From Actinomadura sp. NAK00032 (GTDB taxonomy: Bacteria; Actinomycetota; Actinomycetes; Streptosporangiales; Streptosporangiaceae): DNA of 64,000 nucleotides. The stretch is taken from assembly GCF_013364275.1 (NCBI RefSeq), contig NZ_CP054932.1, forward strand, positions 2,666,001-2,730,000, written 5' to 3'. Shown piece after piece: positions 7,799 through 18,331 of this stretch. The translations under genes and the position numbers were made by a program. The notes beneath the pieces are model-generated. The model did no database searches and was not told the DNA's origin. It worked only from the letters and a program-made list of their open reading frames with translations. Each line of letters begins with the position of its first letter. The first letter of the stretch is position 1.

Positions 7799-8944
7799 AT
7801 GGAATATGTGATCGTCATCGCCGCGCTGGCCGCCGTCGCTCTGATCATCGGTGGCATCACGCTGCTGAGGCCCCGCCGTACCCGTCCGCGCCCGCCGGTG
7901 GAGGAGCCGGCGGAACGCACCGGCGGCGCCACGGCCGTCGACGAGGCGGAGGCGCCGACCGTCGAGGCGCCGCCGACGGAGGTGCCCGCTCCGCGCCCCA
8001 CGATCGAGATCGAGAAGCCGCCGCCGGGTGCGGGGCGCCTCGTCCGGTTGCGGGCCCGGCTCGCGCGCTCCCAGAACACGTTCGGCAAGACCCTGCTCGG
8101 CCTGCTGTCGCGCGACACGCTCGACGAGGACGCCTGGGAGGAGATCGAGGACACCCTCATCACGGCGGACATGGGCACGGCGGTGGCCCGGCAGGTCACC
8201 GACGACCTGCGGACCCGTGTCCAGGTGCTCGGCACCCGCAGCCCCGAGGAGGTCCGGGGGCTGCTCAAGGACGAGCTGGTCAAGCAGATCGGCCCGGACC
8301 TGGACCGCTCGCTGCGCACCGAGGGGGCCGGCGACCGTCCGGCGGTGCTGATGGTCGTCGGCGTCAACGGCACGGGCAAGACCACCACGTGCGGGAAGCT
8401 CGGCCGCGTCCTGGTGGGGGACGGCAACACGGTCGTGCTCGGCGCCGCCGACACGTTCCGCGCGGCCGCCGCCGACCAGCTGGAGACCTGGGGGACGCGC
8501 GTGGGGGCGCAGGTCGTCCGCCGGGACGAGGGCGCCGATCCGGCGAGCGTCGCGTTCGACGCGGTCAAGCAGGGCATCGAGTCCAAGGTCAACGTGGTGA
8601 TCATCGACACCGCGGGCCGGCTGCACACCAAGACCGGGCTGATGGACGAGCTGGGCAAGGTCAAGCGCGTCGTGGAGAAGCAGGCGGCGGTGGACGAGGT
8701 CCTGCTCGTCCTGGACGCGACCACCGGGCAGAACGGCATGCAGCAGGCGCGCGTGTTCGCCGAGGTCGTGAACATCACCGGCGTGGTGCTGACCAAGCTG
8801 GACGGCACCGCGAAGGGCGGCATCGTCGTCCAGGTGCAGCGGGAGCTGGGCGTCTCGGTGAAGCTGGTCGGGCTGGGGGAGGGGCCGGACGACCTCGCTC
8901 CGTTCGAGCCGGAGGCGTTCGTGGACGCGATCCTGGGTGACTGA
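7799..8944 (+). CDS. ftsY: Signal recognition particle receptor FtsY
   Basis: A 381-residue SRP receptor GTPase that docks SRP-ribosome complexes at SecYEG. Seen: N-terminal membrane helix (residues about 2-23), Pro/Glu-rich linker, four-helix N domain (about 80-165), then the G domain with GVNGTGKTT P-loop, DTAGRLHTK (G3), TKLDGTAKGG (G4) and the closing GLGEGPDDLAPF. The membrane anchor is typical of actinobacterial FtsY. The ATG follows the structured repeat directly; its leader is short. The partner Ffh is encoded at 13723. Confidence 0.97.
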   Translation: MEYVIVIAALAAVALIIGGITLLRPRRTRPRPPVEEPAERTGGATAVDEAEAPTVEAPPTEVPAPRPTIEIEKPPPGAGRLVRLRARLARSQNTFGKTLLGLLSRDTLDEDAWEEIEDTLITADMGTAVARQVTDDLRTRVQVLGTRSPEEVRGLLKDELVKQIGPDLDRSLRTEGAGDRPAVLMVVGVNGTGKTTTCGKLGRVLVGDGNTVVLGAADTFRAAAADQLETWGTRVGAQVVRRDEGADPASVAFDAVKQGIESKVNVVIIDTAGRLHTKTGLMDELGKVKRVVEKQAAVDEVLLVLDATTGQNGMQQARVFAEVVNITGVVLTKLDGTAKGGIVVQVQRELGVSVKLVGLGEGPDDLAPFEPEAFVDAILGD

Positions 8945-8964
8945 AATAGACCTCTAATCGGTTA

Positions 8965-9001
8965 AAAACGGCATGTGAGGAAATAGAAACACGCACGAAA
9001 C
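8965..9001 (+). promoter_or_regulatory. Candidate GlnR operator of the amtB operon
   Basis: GTGAG (8975-8979), six bases, GAAAC (8986-8990), six bases, GAAAC (8997-9001), preceded by AAAAC at 8965-8969. This follows the GTnAC-n6-GAAAC spacing of actinobacterial GlnR boxes with small deviations. It lies about 115 bases before amtB, a classic GlnR target that is induced under nitrogen limitation. The whole gap (8945-9114) is AT-richer than its surroundings. Confidence 0.6.
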
Positions 9002-9114
9002 ACCCCGGTAGTGCTTTTCACACCGGCGAAACGCGGGAGCCCCGCGCGTGAAACCGCCGAGGTCGAGTCTCTGAGCAGTTCGAAGTTCCCTGGCGAGGAG
9101 GGACTCTCTCAGAG

Positions 9115-10784
<1,670 letters not shown>

Positions 10785-10791
10785 GACGCCC

Positions 10792-13242
10792 ATGCCCGCT
10801 TCCGAACCCCGCGGCCCCCGGCCGCCGAGCCCCTCGGCCGCCCGGACCGGGACGCCGTCCGGCCGGGGGCGGGGGACCGGAGCGGCCCCGACCGCCCGCG
10901 CCACCCTCGCGGCGGCGCGGGCGTCCCGCGCCACCGATCTGGACCGCCACCTGACCGCCCTCCTGACCACCGCCCTGCCGCCGGACGCCCCCGCGCGTCC
11001 GCGCGCCCCGGCGGCGGAGGGCCTCGGCACCCACCTCTCGGACGGGGTCGCGCTCGCCGCCGTCGGGAGCCATGCGCGCGGGGAGCTGACGCCCGGGGGC
11101 GATCTCGACCTCGTCCTCCTGCACCGCGGCCGGGCCGACGTCGCCGGGATCGCCGACCGGGTCTGGTACCCGCTGTGGGACTCCGGGACGCGGCTCGACC
11201 ACTCCGTCCGCACCGTCCACGAGGCCCGGACCGTCGCCCGCGGCGACATGAAGGCCGCGCTGGGGCTGCTGTCCGTGCGCCGCGTCGCGGGCGACCACAC
11301 CCTGGTGGACGAACTGCGCGCCGCCGTCCTCGCCGACTGGCGCGCCGACGCGGCCGCCCGGCTGCCGGAGCTGGCGGCGATGTGCCGGGAGCGCTGGGAG
11401 GCCCAGGGCGAACTGGCCTTCCTCCTCGAACCCGACCTCAAGGAGGCCCGCGGCGGGCTGCGCGACGTCCACGTGATGCACGCCGTCGCCGCGTCCTGGG
11501 TCGCCTCCGCCCCCGACGGCCGGGTCAGGGCCGCCCACGACCTGCTCCTCGACGTGCGGCACGCGCTGCACGAGGTCACGGGCCGCTCCACCGACCGCCT
11601 CGTCCTCCAGGAGCAGGAGGCCGTCGCCCGCGCCCTCGCCCTGCCGGACGCGGACGTCCTGCAGCGCTCCATCGTGGACGCGGCCCGCACGATCACCTAC
11701 GCGGGCTCCACCCTGTGGCGGCGCGTCGACCGCCTCACCCGATCGACGGCGAGGCCCGCACGGCCGAGAGGCGCCGAACGGCGTCCCGTCGGGGACGGCG
11801 CCGTCGAGTACGACGGCGAGGTCGTGCTCGCGCGGAACGCCGACCTCGGCGACCCCGCCCTCGTCCTCCGCGTGGCCGCCGCGGCGGCCCAGGCGGGGCT
11901 GCCGCTCGCTCCCGCGACGGTGGCGAGGCTCGCCGAGCGCGCCGCCCTGCCGCCGGTGCCCTGGCCCGCCGCCGCCCGTGACGCGCTCGTCGCCCTGCTC
12001 GGCGCCGGTCCCGCCGCCATCGCCGTCTGGGAGGCCCTCGACCAGGCCGGGCTGATCGTCCGGCTGCTGCCCGACTGGGCACATGTCCGGAACCGGCCGC
12101 AGCGCAACCCCGTGCACCGCTTCACCGTGGACCGCCACCTCGTGGAGACCGCCGCCGGCGCCGCCGCCCTCACCCGCGAGGTCGCCCGCCCCGACCTGCT
12201 GCTCATCGGCGCCCTCCTCCACGACATCGGCAAGGGCCGGCCCGGCGACCACTCCACCGCGGGCGCCGCCGCCGTCCGCGGCATCGGGACGCGGCTGGGC
12301 CTGCCCGCAGACGACGTCCGCGTCCTCGAAGCCCTCGTCCGCCACCACCTGCTGCTCCCCGACACCGCCACCCGCCGCGACATCGACGACCCCGTGACGG
12401 TGCAGCACGTCACCGGCGCCGTCTCCGGGGTGCCGGGACGCGAACGCGAGATCCTCGACCTCCTCGCCGCCCTCGCGATCGCCGACGGCACCGCCACCGG
12501 CCCCGCCGCCTGGGGCGCCTGGAAGGCCGGCCTCGTCGCCGAACTGGCCCGCCGCGCCGCCGCCGCCCTCACCGGCGGGACGCCGCCGCCCCCGCCCGTC
12601 CTCGACCCCGCCCACCTGGCCCTGGCCCGCCACGACGGCGCCGCCGTCCGCGTCACCGGCTCCCGTATCACCATCGCCGCCCCCGACCGTCCGGGCCTCC
12701 TCTGGCGAGCCGCCGGCGTCCTCGCCCTGCACCGTCTGGCCGTGAAGACCGCCCGCACGATCTCGGCCCCCACGCTCAACGACCAGCGATCGGACGGGGA
12801 GTCGCCGGTGAGCGGGACAGCCGTCCTGGACTTCACGGCGATCCCCGAGTTCGGCACGCCGCCGGACCCGGCCGGGCTGGAGGCCGACCTGCGCCGCATG
12901 CTGGCCGGACGCCTCGACGTCGCCGACCGCCTGGAGCGCCGCGCGCGCTCGATGCGGACGCGCCCCGGGGTGGCGGTGCCGCCGCCGCGCGTCATGATCC
13001 TTGAGGACGCCTCACGGACGGCGACCGTCATCGAGGTGCGCGCCCACGACCGTCCCGGCCTGCTGTGGCGGATCGGGCAGGCGCTGGGCTCCCGCGGCCT
13101 GCACATCCGCGCCGCCCAGGTCGACACCCTGGGCGCGGAGGCCGTGGACGTCTTCTACGTGGTGGACGACGTCGGCCGTCCCCTAGACGACTCCACCGCC
13201 CTAGAGGCCGTGAGAGCCCAAATCCTGACAACCCTCGCCTAA
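10792..13242 (+). CDS. glnD: PII nucleotidyltransferase/deadenylylase GlnD
   Basis: An 816-residue bifunctional enzyme adding and removing the nucleotide on PII. Domains in order: Pro/Arg-rich N-terminal extension (1-50), nucleotidyltransferase with GSHARGELTPGGDLDLVLL (about residues 87-105), a helical linker with EARGGLRDVHVMH, an HD hydrolase domain with LLHDIGKGRPGDHS (about 475), then two C-terminal ACT domains (DRPGLLWRAAG and DRPGLLWRIGQ) that sense glutamine. It starts seven bases after glnK. In actinobacteria the transferred group is AMP. All key motifs are present. Confidence 0.95.
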   Translation: MPASEPRGPRPPSPSAARTGTPSGRGRGTGAAPTARATLAAARASRATDLDRHLTALLTTALPPDAPARPRAPAAEGLGTHLSDGVALAAVGSHARGELTPGGDLDLVLLHRGRADVAGIADRVWYPLWDSGTRLDHSVRTVHEARTVARGDMKAALGLLSVRRVAGDHTLVDELRAAVLADWRADAAARLPELAAMCRERWEAQGELAFLLEPDLKEARGGLRDVHVMHAVAASWVASAPDGRVRAAHDLLLDVRHALHEVTGRSTDRLVLQEQEAVARALALPDADVLQRSIVDAARTITYAGSTLWRRVDRLTRSTARPARPRGAERRPVGDGAVEYDGEVVLARNADLGDPALVLRVAAAAAQAGLPLAPATVARLAERAALPPVPWPAAARDALVALLGAGPAAIAVWEALDQAGLIVRLLPDWAHVRNRPQRNPVHRFTVDRHLVETAAGAAALTREVARPDLLLIGALLHDIGKGRPGDHSTAGAAAVRGIGTRLGLPADDVRVLEALVRHHLLLPDTATRRDIDDPVTVQHVTGAVSGVPGREREILDLLAALAIADGTATGPAAWGAWKAGLVAELARRAAAALTGGTPPPPPVLDPAHLALARHDGAAVRVTGSRITIAAPDRPGLLWRAAGVLALHRLAVKTARTISAPTLNDQRSDGESPVSGTAVLDFTAIPEFGTPPDPAGLEADLRRMLAGRLDVADRLERRARSMRTRPGVAVPPPRVMILEDASRTATVIEVRAHDRPGLLWRIGQALGSRGLHIRAAQVDTLGAEAVDVFYVVDDVGRPLDDSTALEAVRAQILTTLA

Positions 13243-13470
13243 CCACCCCCTGCCAGAGGCACAACCAGGCAACAGCCCCCGCCAACTTCGTCGCGGCTCG
13301 ACTCCCTATCCCATGGCCAGTCCCACCACCAAGCCCACACACAACCCCCGCCCGCTGGCCCGAACCCACACAGACCTCAACCAATGCCATCCGCAAGCCC
13401 GACCCGCGACGACCACAACGACGCGACCGCGCGCGAAGCCAGGCCGGTCGCGCCGGCCCAGCGGTTATCG
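13243..13470. other. Non-coding gap after glnD with a terminator-like hairpin
   Basis: No gene seen; C/A-rich on the plus strand. An 8-bp perfect inverted repeat CGCGACCG/CGGTCGCG at 13422-13429 and 13445-13452 could end the amtB-glnK-glnD transcript, although no T-run follows. It lies just before repeat copy 3. Confidence 0.45.
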
Positions 13471-13652
13471 TCAGTAAGCTGAGTCTGCGCCGACCTCAGC
13501 GTTGCGATCGCGTGCGAAGCCAGGTTCGAGCGAAGCGAGAACCTGATCGCGCAGCGAGCCGCCAGGCGAGCCGGAGCGATGCAGCGATCGCCGCTTGGCC
13601 CGTGGAAGGAAGGCGCGCCAGCGCCTGACGCCGAGGGCGAAGCAATCAACAC
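13471..13652 (-). repeat. Dispersed repeat family A, copy 3 (inverted)
   Basis: The reverse complement matches copies 1 and 2 over about 180 bp, from GTGTTGATTGCT (13652 downward) to the GCTGAG-CTCAGC hairpin and AGCTTAC end (13471). It contains GCGATCGC twice and the GAACCTG-type hairpin. It sits in the glnD-ffh gap in the opposite orientation to the other two copies. Confidence 0.85.
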
Positions 13653-13722
13653 AGCAATGAGGCACAACGACCCGATACGCTGATAGGCGATCCCAGAAGC
13701 TTTCCAAGGACGGTCCAGACAC

Positions 13723-15309
13723 GTGTTCGAGACGCTCTCCGACCGGTTGACGACGGTCTTCTCGTCCCTGCGCAGCAAGGGCCGGCTCTCCGAGGCCGAC
13801 ATCAACGCGACGGCCCGTGAGATCCGGATCGCGCTGCTCGAGGCCGACGTCGCGCTGCCCGTCGTCAAGGACTTCATCGCGCAGGTCAAGGAGCGGGCGG
13901 CCGGCGCGGAGGTCTCGCAGGCGCTGAACCCGGCGCAGCAGGTCGTCAAGATCGTCAACGAGGAGCTCATCGCGATCCTCGGCGGCGAGACCCGCCGGAT
14001 CCGGCTGGCCAAGACGCCGCCGACCGTGATCATGCTCGCCGGTCTGCAGGGCGCCGGTAAGACCACGCTCGCGGGCAAGCTCGCCCGGTGGCTGAAGCAG
14101 GAGGGCCACACGCCGCTGCTGGTGGCCGCCGACCTGCAGCGGCCCAACGCCGTCCAGCAGCTCGAGGTCGTCGGCGAGCGGGCCGGTGTGCCGGTGTTCG
14201 CGCCCGAACCGGGCAGCGGCGTCGGCGACCCGGTGGACGTGGCGCGCCGCTCCATCGACCAGGCCCGGCACGCCCTGCACGACGTCGTCGTCATCGACAC
14301 CGCGGGCCGCCTCGGCGTCGACACGGAGATGATGCAGCAGGCCATCGACATCCGCGACGCCGTCCAGCCCGACGACATCCTGTTCGTCGTCGACGCCATG
14401 GTCGGCCAGGACGCCGTCAACACCGCCCAGGCGTTCATGGACGGCGTCGGCTTCGACGGGGTCGTCCTCACCAAGCTCGACGGCGACGCGCGCGGCGGCG
14501 CGGCGCTGTCCGTCCGGCACATCACCGGGCGCCCGATCATGTTCGCCTCGACGGGCGAGAAGCTGGAGGACTTCAGCGTCTTCCACCCGGACCGCATGGC
14601 GGGCCGGATCCTCGACATGGGCGACATCCTCACCCTGATCGAGCAGGCCGAGCAGGCGTTCGACGCCGAGCAGGCCGAGAAGATGTCCAGCAAGTTCGCC
14701 TCGGGCGAGGACTTCACCCTCGAGGACTTCCTCGAGCAGATGATGATGATCCGCAAGCTCGGCCCGATCGGGAACCTGCTCGGGATGATGCCGGGGATGG
14801 GGCAGGTCCGCGACCAGATCAGCCAGATCGACGACAAGGACCTGGACCGGATCGCCGCGATCATCCGCTCGATGACCCCGCAGGAGCGCTCCCAGCCCAA
14901 GATCATCAACGGCTCGCGGCGGGCGCGCATCGCGGGCGGGTCGGGTGTCACCGTCGGCGAGGTCAGCAGCCTCGTCACCCGGTTCTTCGACGCGCAGAAG
15001 ATGATGCGCCAGATGGCCGGCGGCATGGGCCTGCCCGGCATGCCCGGCGGGCGCAAGAAGGCGGCGAAGGCGGCCGCCAAGAAGAACAAGAAGGGCAAGC
15101 AGCGCAGCGGCGACCCGCGCAAGCGCGCCGCCGGCAAGGACCGGCAGCCCGCGGCCGAGGGCACGCCCCAGGGCCTCCCGCCGGGCCTCGGCGGCGGCCC
15201 CGGCGGTCCGGGCGGCCCCGGCGGGCTGCCGCCCGGTCTCGGCGGCCAGCTCCCGCCCGGCTTCCAGATGCCCGACCTGGGCAAACTCCAGGGCCGCAAG
15301 AAGAAGTAG
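13723..15309 (+). CDS. ffh: Signal recognition particle GTPase Ffh
   Basis: A 528-residue SRP54 homologue binding signal sequences and SRP RNA. Seen: N domain (MFETLSDRLTTVFSSLRSKG), G domain with GLQGAGKTT P-loop (about residue 106), DTAGRLGVD, TKLDGDARGG, and a Met-rich M domain (MMMIRKLGPIGNLLGMMPGMG). The C-terminus has a Lys-rich then Gly/Pro-rich tail (about 445-520), longer than usual. GTG start with AAGGA about 13 bases upstream; no better start gives the MFETLSDR N-terminus. With FtsY (7799) it forms the co-translational targeting pair. Confidence 0.96.
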   Translation: MFETLSDRLTTVFSSLRSKGRLSEADINATAREIRIALLEADVALPVVKDFIAQVKERAAGAEVSQALNPAQQVVKIVNEELIAILGGETRRIRLAKTPPTVIMLAGLQGAGKTTLAGKLARWLKQEGHTPLLVAADLQRPNAVQQLEVVGERAGVPVFAPEPGSGVGDPVDVARRSIDQARHALHDVVVIDTAGRLGVDTEMMQQAIDIRDAVQPDDILFVVDAMVGQDAVNTAQAFMDGVGFDGVVLTKLDGDARGGAALSVRHITGRPIMFASTGEKLEDFSVFHPDRMAGRILDMGDILTLIEQAEQAFDAEQAEKMSSKFASGEDFTLEDFLEQMMMIRKLGPIGNLLGMMPGMGQVRDQISQIDDKDLDRIAAIIRSMTPQERSQPKIINGSRRARIAGGSGVTVGEVSSLVTRFFDAQKMMRQMAGGMGLPGMPGGRKKAAKAAAKKNKKGKQRSGDPRKRAAGKDRQPAAEGTPQGLPPGLGGGPGGPGGPGGLPPGLGGQLPPGFQMPDLGKLQGRKKK

Positions 15310-15311
15310 GG

Positions 15312-15340
15312 GCCGCGTTCCGTCCGGACGTCCACGCGGC
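15312..15340 (+). terminator. Terminator-like hairpin after ffh
   Basis: GCCGCGT (15312-15318) pairs with ACGCGGC (15334-15340), with an inner GTCCGGAC palindrome. It lies three bases after the ffh stop and has no T-run. The rest of 15341-15618 is non-coding and contains the rpsP promoter region. Confidence 0.45.
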
Positions 15341-15449
15341 ACGGCGGGAACACCCAGATCGCGAAACCGGCCGCGTGCGCCTGCGTGCCGCGTCCGCAGT
15401 CGCCGGCGTGCCCGAGCCGGGCGGCTCATGGGGACACGGCGCCCTGCGA

Positions 15450-15480
15450 TTGCACCTTTACACCGAACGTCTGGCAGAAT
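15450..15480 (+). promoter_or_regulatory. Candidate rpsP operon promoter
   Basis: TTGCAC (15450-15455) and CAGAAT (15475-15480) with a 19-base spacer, about 140 bases before rpsP. The -10 is plausible for the main actinobacterial sigma factor; the spacer is one or two bases long, so confidence is moderate. Confidence 0.4.
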
Positions 15481-15618
15481 GACAGGCTGGAAACCCGGAA
15501 TCGCGAGGCGCCCTCTCTCGTCCTGCGCGACCGGAGTCCATCGGACGGCCGCGAGCCGGTGTTCCCCACCTGGCGCGGGCCCGTCCACCCAGTAATGAAA
15601 TCGGAGTACACCACACCC

Positions 15619-16059
15619 GTGGCAGTCAAGATCAAGCTCAAGCGCCTGGGGAAGATCCGGAACCCGCAGTACCGGATCGTCGTCGCCGACGCCCGCACCA
15701 AGCGGGACGGGCGCGCCATCGAGGAGATCGGGCTCTACCAGCCCAAGCAGGAGCCGTCGCTCATCAAGATCGACTCCGAGCGCGCGCAGTACTGGCTCGG
15801 CGTCGGCGCGCAGCCGACCGAGCCCGTGCTGAACCTGCTGAAGATCACCGGCGACTGGCAGAAGTTCAAGGGCGAGCCGGGCGCCGAGGGCACCCTCAAG
15901 GTCGCCGAGCCCAAGGCCGACAAGAAGGCCGCCTTCGAGGCCGCCGTCAAGGAGTCCCTGGGCGACGACGAGGCCGCCGGCACCGCCACCCGCGGCAAGA
16001 AGAAGGCCGAGCCGAAGGCCAAGGCCACCGAGACCGACGAAGCCAAGAGCGAGGGCTGA
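15619..16059 (+). CDS. rpsP: 30S ribosomal protein S16
   Basis: A 146-residue protein of the small subunit. The first 85 residues are a normal S16 ([21 protein letters not shown], then [19 protein letters not shown]). The remaining ~60 residues are an Ala/Lys/Glu-rich tail ([19 protein letters not shown]), as in many high-GC actinobacteria. GTG at 15619 is chosen to fit the family N-terminus; GGAG at 15603-15606 precedes it. An in-frame ATG at 15595 would add eight residues. First gene of rpsP-khpA-rimM-trmD. Confidence 0.95.
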   Translation: MAVKIKLKRLGKIRNPQYRIVVADARTKRDGRAIEEIGLYQPKQEPSLIKIDSERAQYWLGVGAQPTEPVLNLLKITGDWQKFKGEPGAEGTLKVAEPKADKKAAFEAAVKESLGDDEAAGTATRGKKKAEPKAKATETDEAKSEG

Positions 16060-16061
16060 CA

Positions 16062-16304
16062 GTGCTCGAAGAAGCGCTCGAGCACCTGGTCCGCGGGATC
16101 GTGGAGAACCCGGACGACGTCCGGGTCCGCGCCCGCCGGATCAGGGGCGGCCGGGTCCTCGAGGTGCGGGTGCACCCCGAGGACCTCGGGAAGGTCATCG
16201 GCCGCGGCGGCCGCACCGCCAAGGCCCTCCGCACGGTGATCAGCGCCCTCTCCGGGGGCCGCTACGTGCGCGTTGACCTGCTCGACGTCAACGAGGTCCG
16301 CTGA
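16062..16304 (+). CDS. khpA: KH-domain RNA-binding protein KhpA
   Basis: An 80-residue single KH domain: LEVRVHPEDLGKVIGRGGRTAKALRTVI with the GxxG loop GRGG. KhpA pairs with KhpB and binds many RNAs; it is always next to rpsP/rimM in actinobacteria and Firmicutes. GTG start two bases after the rpsP stop; ends 11 bases before rimM. All expected features are present. Confidence 0.93.
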   Translation: MLEEALEHLVRGIVENPDDVRVRARRIRGGRVLEVRVHPEDLGKVIGRGGRTAKALRTVISALSGGRYVRVDLLDVNEVR

Positions 16305-16315
16305 GTGGCGTCCCG

Positions 16316-16828
16316 ATGAGCGAACCGCTCGTGGTGGGACGGATCGGGCGGCCGCACGGGGTCCGCGGCGAGGTCACCATCGATGTCCGCACCGACGAAC
16401 CGGACACCCGGTTCGCCGCGGGCACGAGGATCGCCACCGACCCCGGCGCCGCCGGCCCGCTCACCATCGAGCGGACCCGCTGGCATTCGGGACGCCTGCT
16501 CGTGCGCTTCACCGGGATCGGCGACCGCGACGCCGCGGAGGCCCTGCGGGGCACCTGGCTCGTCGTCGACCCCGGCGACATCCCCCCGTCCGCCGACCCG
16601 GACGACTTCCACGACCAGGAGCTGATCGGCCTGTCCGTGGTCACCGCGGACGGAGCCGGCGTCGGCGAGGTCGCGGACATCCTGCACCACGGCCAGGACC
16701 TGCTGGTCGTGCGCGGTCCCGGCGGGGAGAAGCTCGTGCCGTTCGTGGCCGCGCTCGTCCCCGAGGTGGACGTTCCCGGGGGGCGGCTCGTCATCGACCC
16801 GCCCCCCGGCCTGCTCGACGAATCATGA
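16316..16828 (+). CDS. rimM: Ribosome maturation factor RimM
   Basis: A 170-residue 30S assembly factor that binds S19. Seen: N-terminal beta-barrel with VGRIGRPHGVRGEV and a C-terminal PRC barrel (DFHDQELIGLSV, then VPFVAALVPEVDV and VIDPPPGLLDE). Length normal. Its TGA overlaps the trmD ATG (ATGA at 16825-16828), implying coupled translation. Confidence 0.95.
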   Translation: MSEPLVVGRIGRPHGVRGEVTIDVRTDEPDTRFAAGTRIATDPGAAGPLTIERTRWHSGRLLVRFTGIGDRDAAEALRGTWLVVDPGDIPPSADPDDFHDQELIGLSVVTADGAGVGEVADILHHGQDLLVVRGPGGEKLVPFVAALVPEVDVPGGRLVIDPPPGLLDES

Positions 16829-18213
16829 AAATCGACATCCTCACGATCTTCCCCGAGTACTTCGCCCCCCTGGACATCTCCCTCCTGGGCAAGGCCCGGC
16901 GCGCCGGCCTCCTCCACGTCCACGTCCACGACCTGCGCGCCTGGACCCACGACCGGCACCGCACCGTGGACGACACCCCGTACGGCGGCGGCCCGGGCAT
17001 GGTCATGAAACCCGACCCCTGGGGCGAAGCCCTCGACACCCTCGCCCCCCCACCCTCCTCGCCCACCGGGAGCACCCCCGCCCCAGGCGAGCCCGCCTTG
17101 CGCGCGCCCGCCCCGGGTGAGCCGGGCCCGGGCACGTCTGCCCCAGGCACCCCCGCCCCGGGCGAACCCGCCTCGGGCACGCCCGGTTCGGGCACCGCGG
17201 GCACGCCTGCCTCGGGCACGCCGGGCACGCCCGGTTCGGGCACGCCGGGCACGCCCGGCACGCCCGGCACGCCTGGCTCGGGCACGCCGGGCACGCCCGG
17301 TTCGGGCACGCCGGGCACGCCCGGCACGCCCGGCACGCCTGGCTCGGGCACGCCGGGCACGCCCGGTCCGGGCACGCCCGGCACGCCTGGCTCGGGCACG
17401 TCCGCCCTGGGCACGCCGGGCACGCCGGGCACGCCTGCCTCGGGCACGCCTGCCTCAGGCATGCCGGGCACGCCGGGCACGCCTGCCCCGGGTACGTCTG
17501 CCTCGGGCATGTCCGGCTTGGGTGCGTCTGCCTCAGATAGGCCCGACTTGGAAACGCCTGCTTCGGGTGCGCCTGCCTCGGGTGCGCCTGCCTTGGGCAC
17601 GTCTGACTTGGGTGCGCATGGTTCGGGTGCGGCCGGCTCGGCTGGGGCGGGGTCGGTGGGGGCGGTGCCGCGGCTGATCATTCCGACGCCGAGCGGGCGC
17701 CCGTTCACGCAGGCGGACGCGGTGCGGTACGCCGCCGAACCCTGGCTCGTGTTCGCGTGCGGGCGCTACGAGGGCATCGACTCCCGCGTCGCGGAGGAGG
17801 CGCGCACCCGCATGCCCGTGGACGAGGTCAGCCTCGGCGACTTCGTCCTCGCCGGCGGCGAGGTCGCGGTGCTGGTGATGATCGAGGCGATCGGGCGCCT
17901 GGTGCCGGGCGTGCTCGGCAACGCCGACTCGGTCGCGGACGACTCCTTCGCCCCCGGCGCCATGGAATCCCTCCTGGAGGGTCCCGTCTACACCAAGCCG
18001 CCCGTCTGGAGGGACCGGCCGGTTCCGGACGTCCTCCTGTCGGGCCACCACGGCGCGATCGCCCGCTGGCGGCGGGACGAGGCGCTCCGCCGGACGGCCC
18101 GGCACCGTCCCGAACTCCTCGGCCGCTTCGCCCCGGAGGACCTCGACAAGCGGGACCGCGAGGTCCTGCGCGAGGCCGGTTTTCCGGTTGACGCCGAAGG
18201 TGTGGCAGACTAG
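16825..18213 (+). CDS. trmD: tRNA (guanine37-N1)-methyltransferase TrmD with a large Gly-Thr-Pro insertion
   Basis: A 462-residue protein against about 230-275 for the family. Residues 1-74 ([34 protein letters not shown]) and 283-462 ([49 protein letters not shown] with the catalytic Asp region, [17 protein letters not shown]) form a complete TrmD, which methylates G37 to prevent frameshifting. Between them lie about 208 residues of Gly/Thr/Pro/Ser/Ala repeats (bases about 17047-17670), in frame throughout. The insertion falls just before the first strand of the SAM-binding knot, a loop that tolerates variation. Start overlaps the rimM stop. Confidence 0.93.
   Translation: MKIDILTIFPEYFAPLDISLLGKARRAGLLHVHVHDLRAWTHDRHRTVDDTPYGGGPGMVMKPDPWGEALDTLAPPPSSPTGSTPAPGEPALRAPAPGEPGPGTSAPGTPAPGEPASGTPGSGTAGTPASGTPGTPGSGTPGTPGTPGTPGSGTPGTPGSGTPGTPGTPGTPGSGTPGTPGPGTPGTPGSGTSALGTPGTPGTPASGTPASGMPGTPGTPAPGTSASGMSGLGASASDRPDLETPASGAPASGAPALGTSDLGAHGSGAAGSAGAGSVGAVPRLIIPTPSGRPFTQADAVRYAAEPWLVFACGRYEGIDSRVAEEARTRMPVDEVSLGDFVLAGGEVAVLVMIEAIGRLVPGVLGNADSVADDSFAPGAMESLLEGPVYTKPPVWRDRPVPDVLLSGHHGAIARWRRDEALRRTARHRPELLGRFAPEDLDKRDREVLREAGFPVDAEGVAD
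17047..17670 (+). repeat. In-frame minisatellite inside trmD, with a perfect 66-bp tandem duplication
   Basis: Built from 9-base GGCACGCC(G/C) units encoding Gly-Thr-Pro, with Gly-Ser, Gly-Pro and Ala-Ser variants. Bases 17215-17280 and 17281-17346 are identical 66-bp units (22 codons), followed by a partial third. All units are multiples of three, so the reading frame is kept whatever the copy number. The flanks (17047-17200 and 17500-17670) are more degenerate copies. Confidence 0.95.
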
Positions 18214-18216
18214 AGC
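18188..18216 (+). promoter_or_regulatory. Strong housekeeping promoter of rplS
   Basis: TTGACG (18188-18193), exactly 17 bases, TAGAGC (18211-18216), close to the actinobacterial HrdB/SigA consensus. The -10 begins at the trmD stop codon TAG (18211-18213), so the promoter lies in the end of trmD. It gives a leader of roughly 110 bases before rplS. Confidence 0.75.
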
Positions 18217-18331
18217 GTCCGTGCGTCCAGAACGCATGGCACCCGAAGACCACTTCCCGCGGCGCGACGCCCCCACGAAAGACCCACCGGGGCCTCTCGA
18301 CGCCCGCGTTCGACCACGAGGAACCGCTGCG

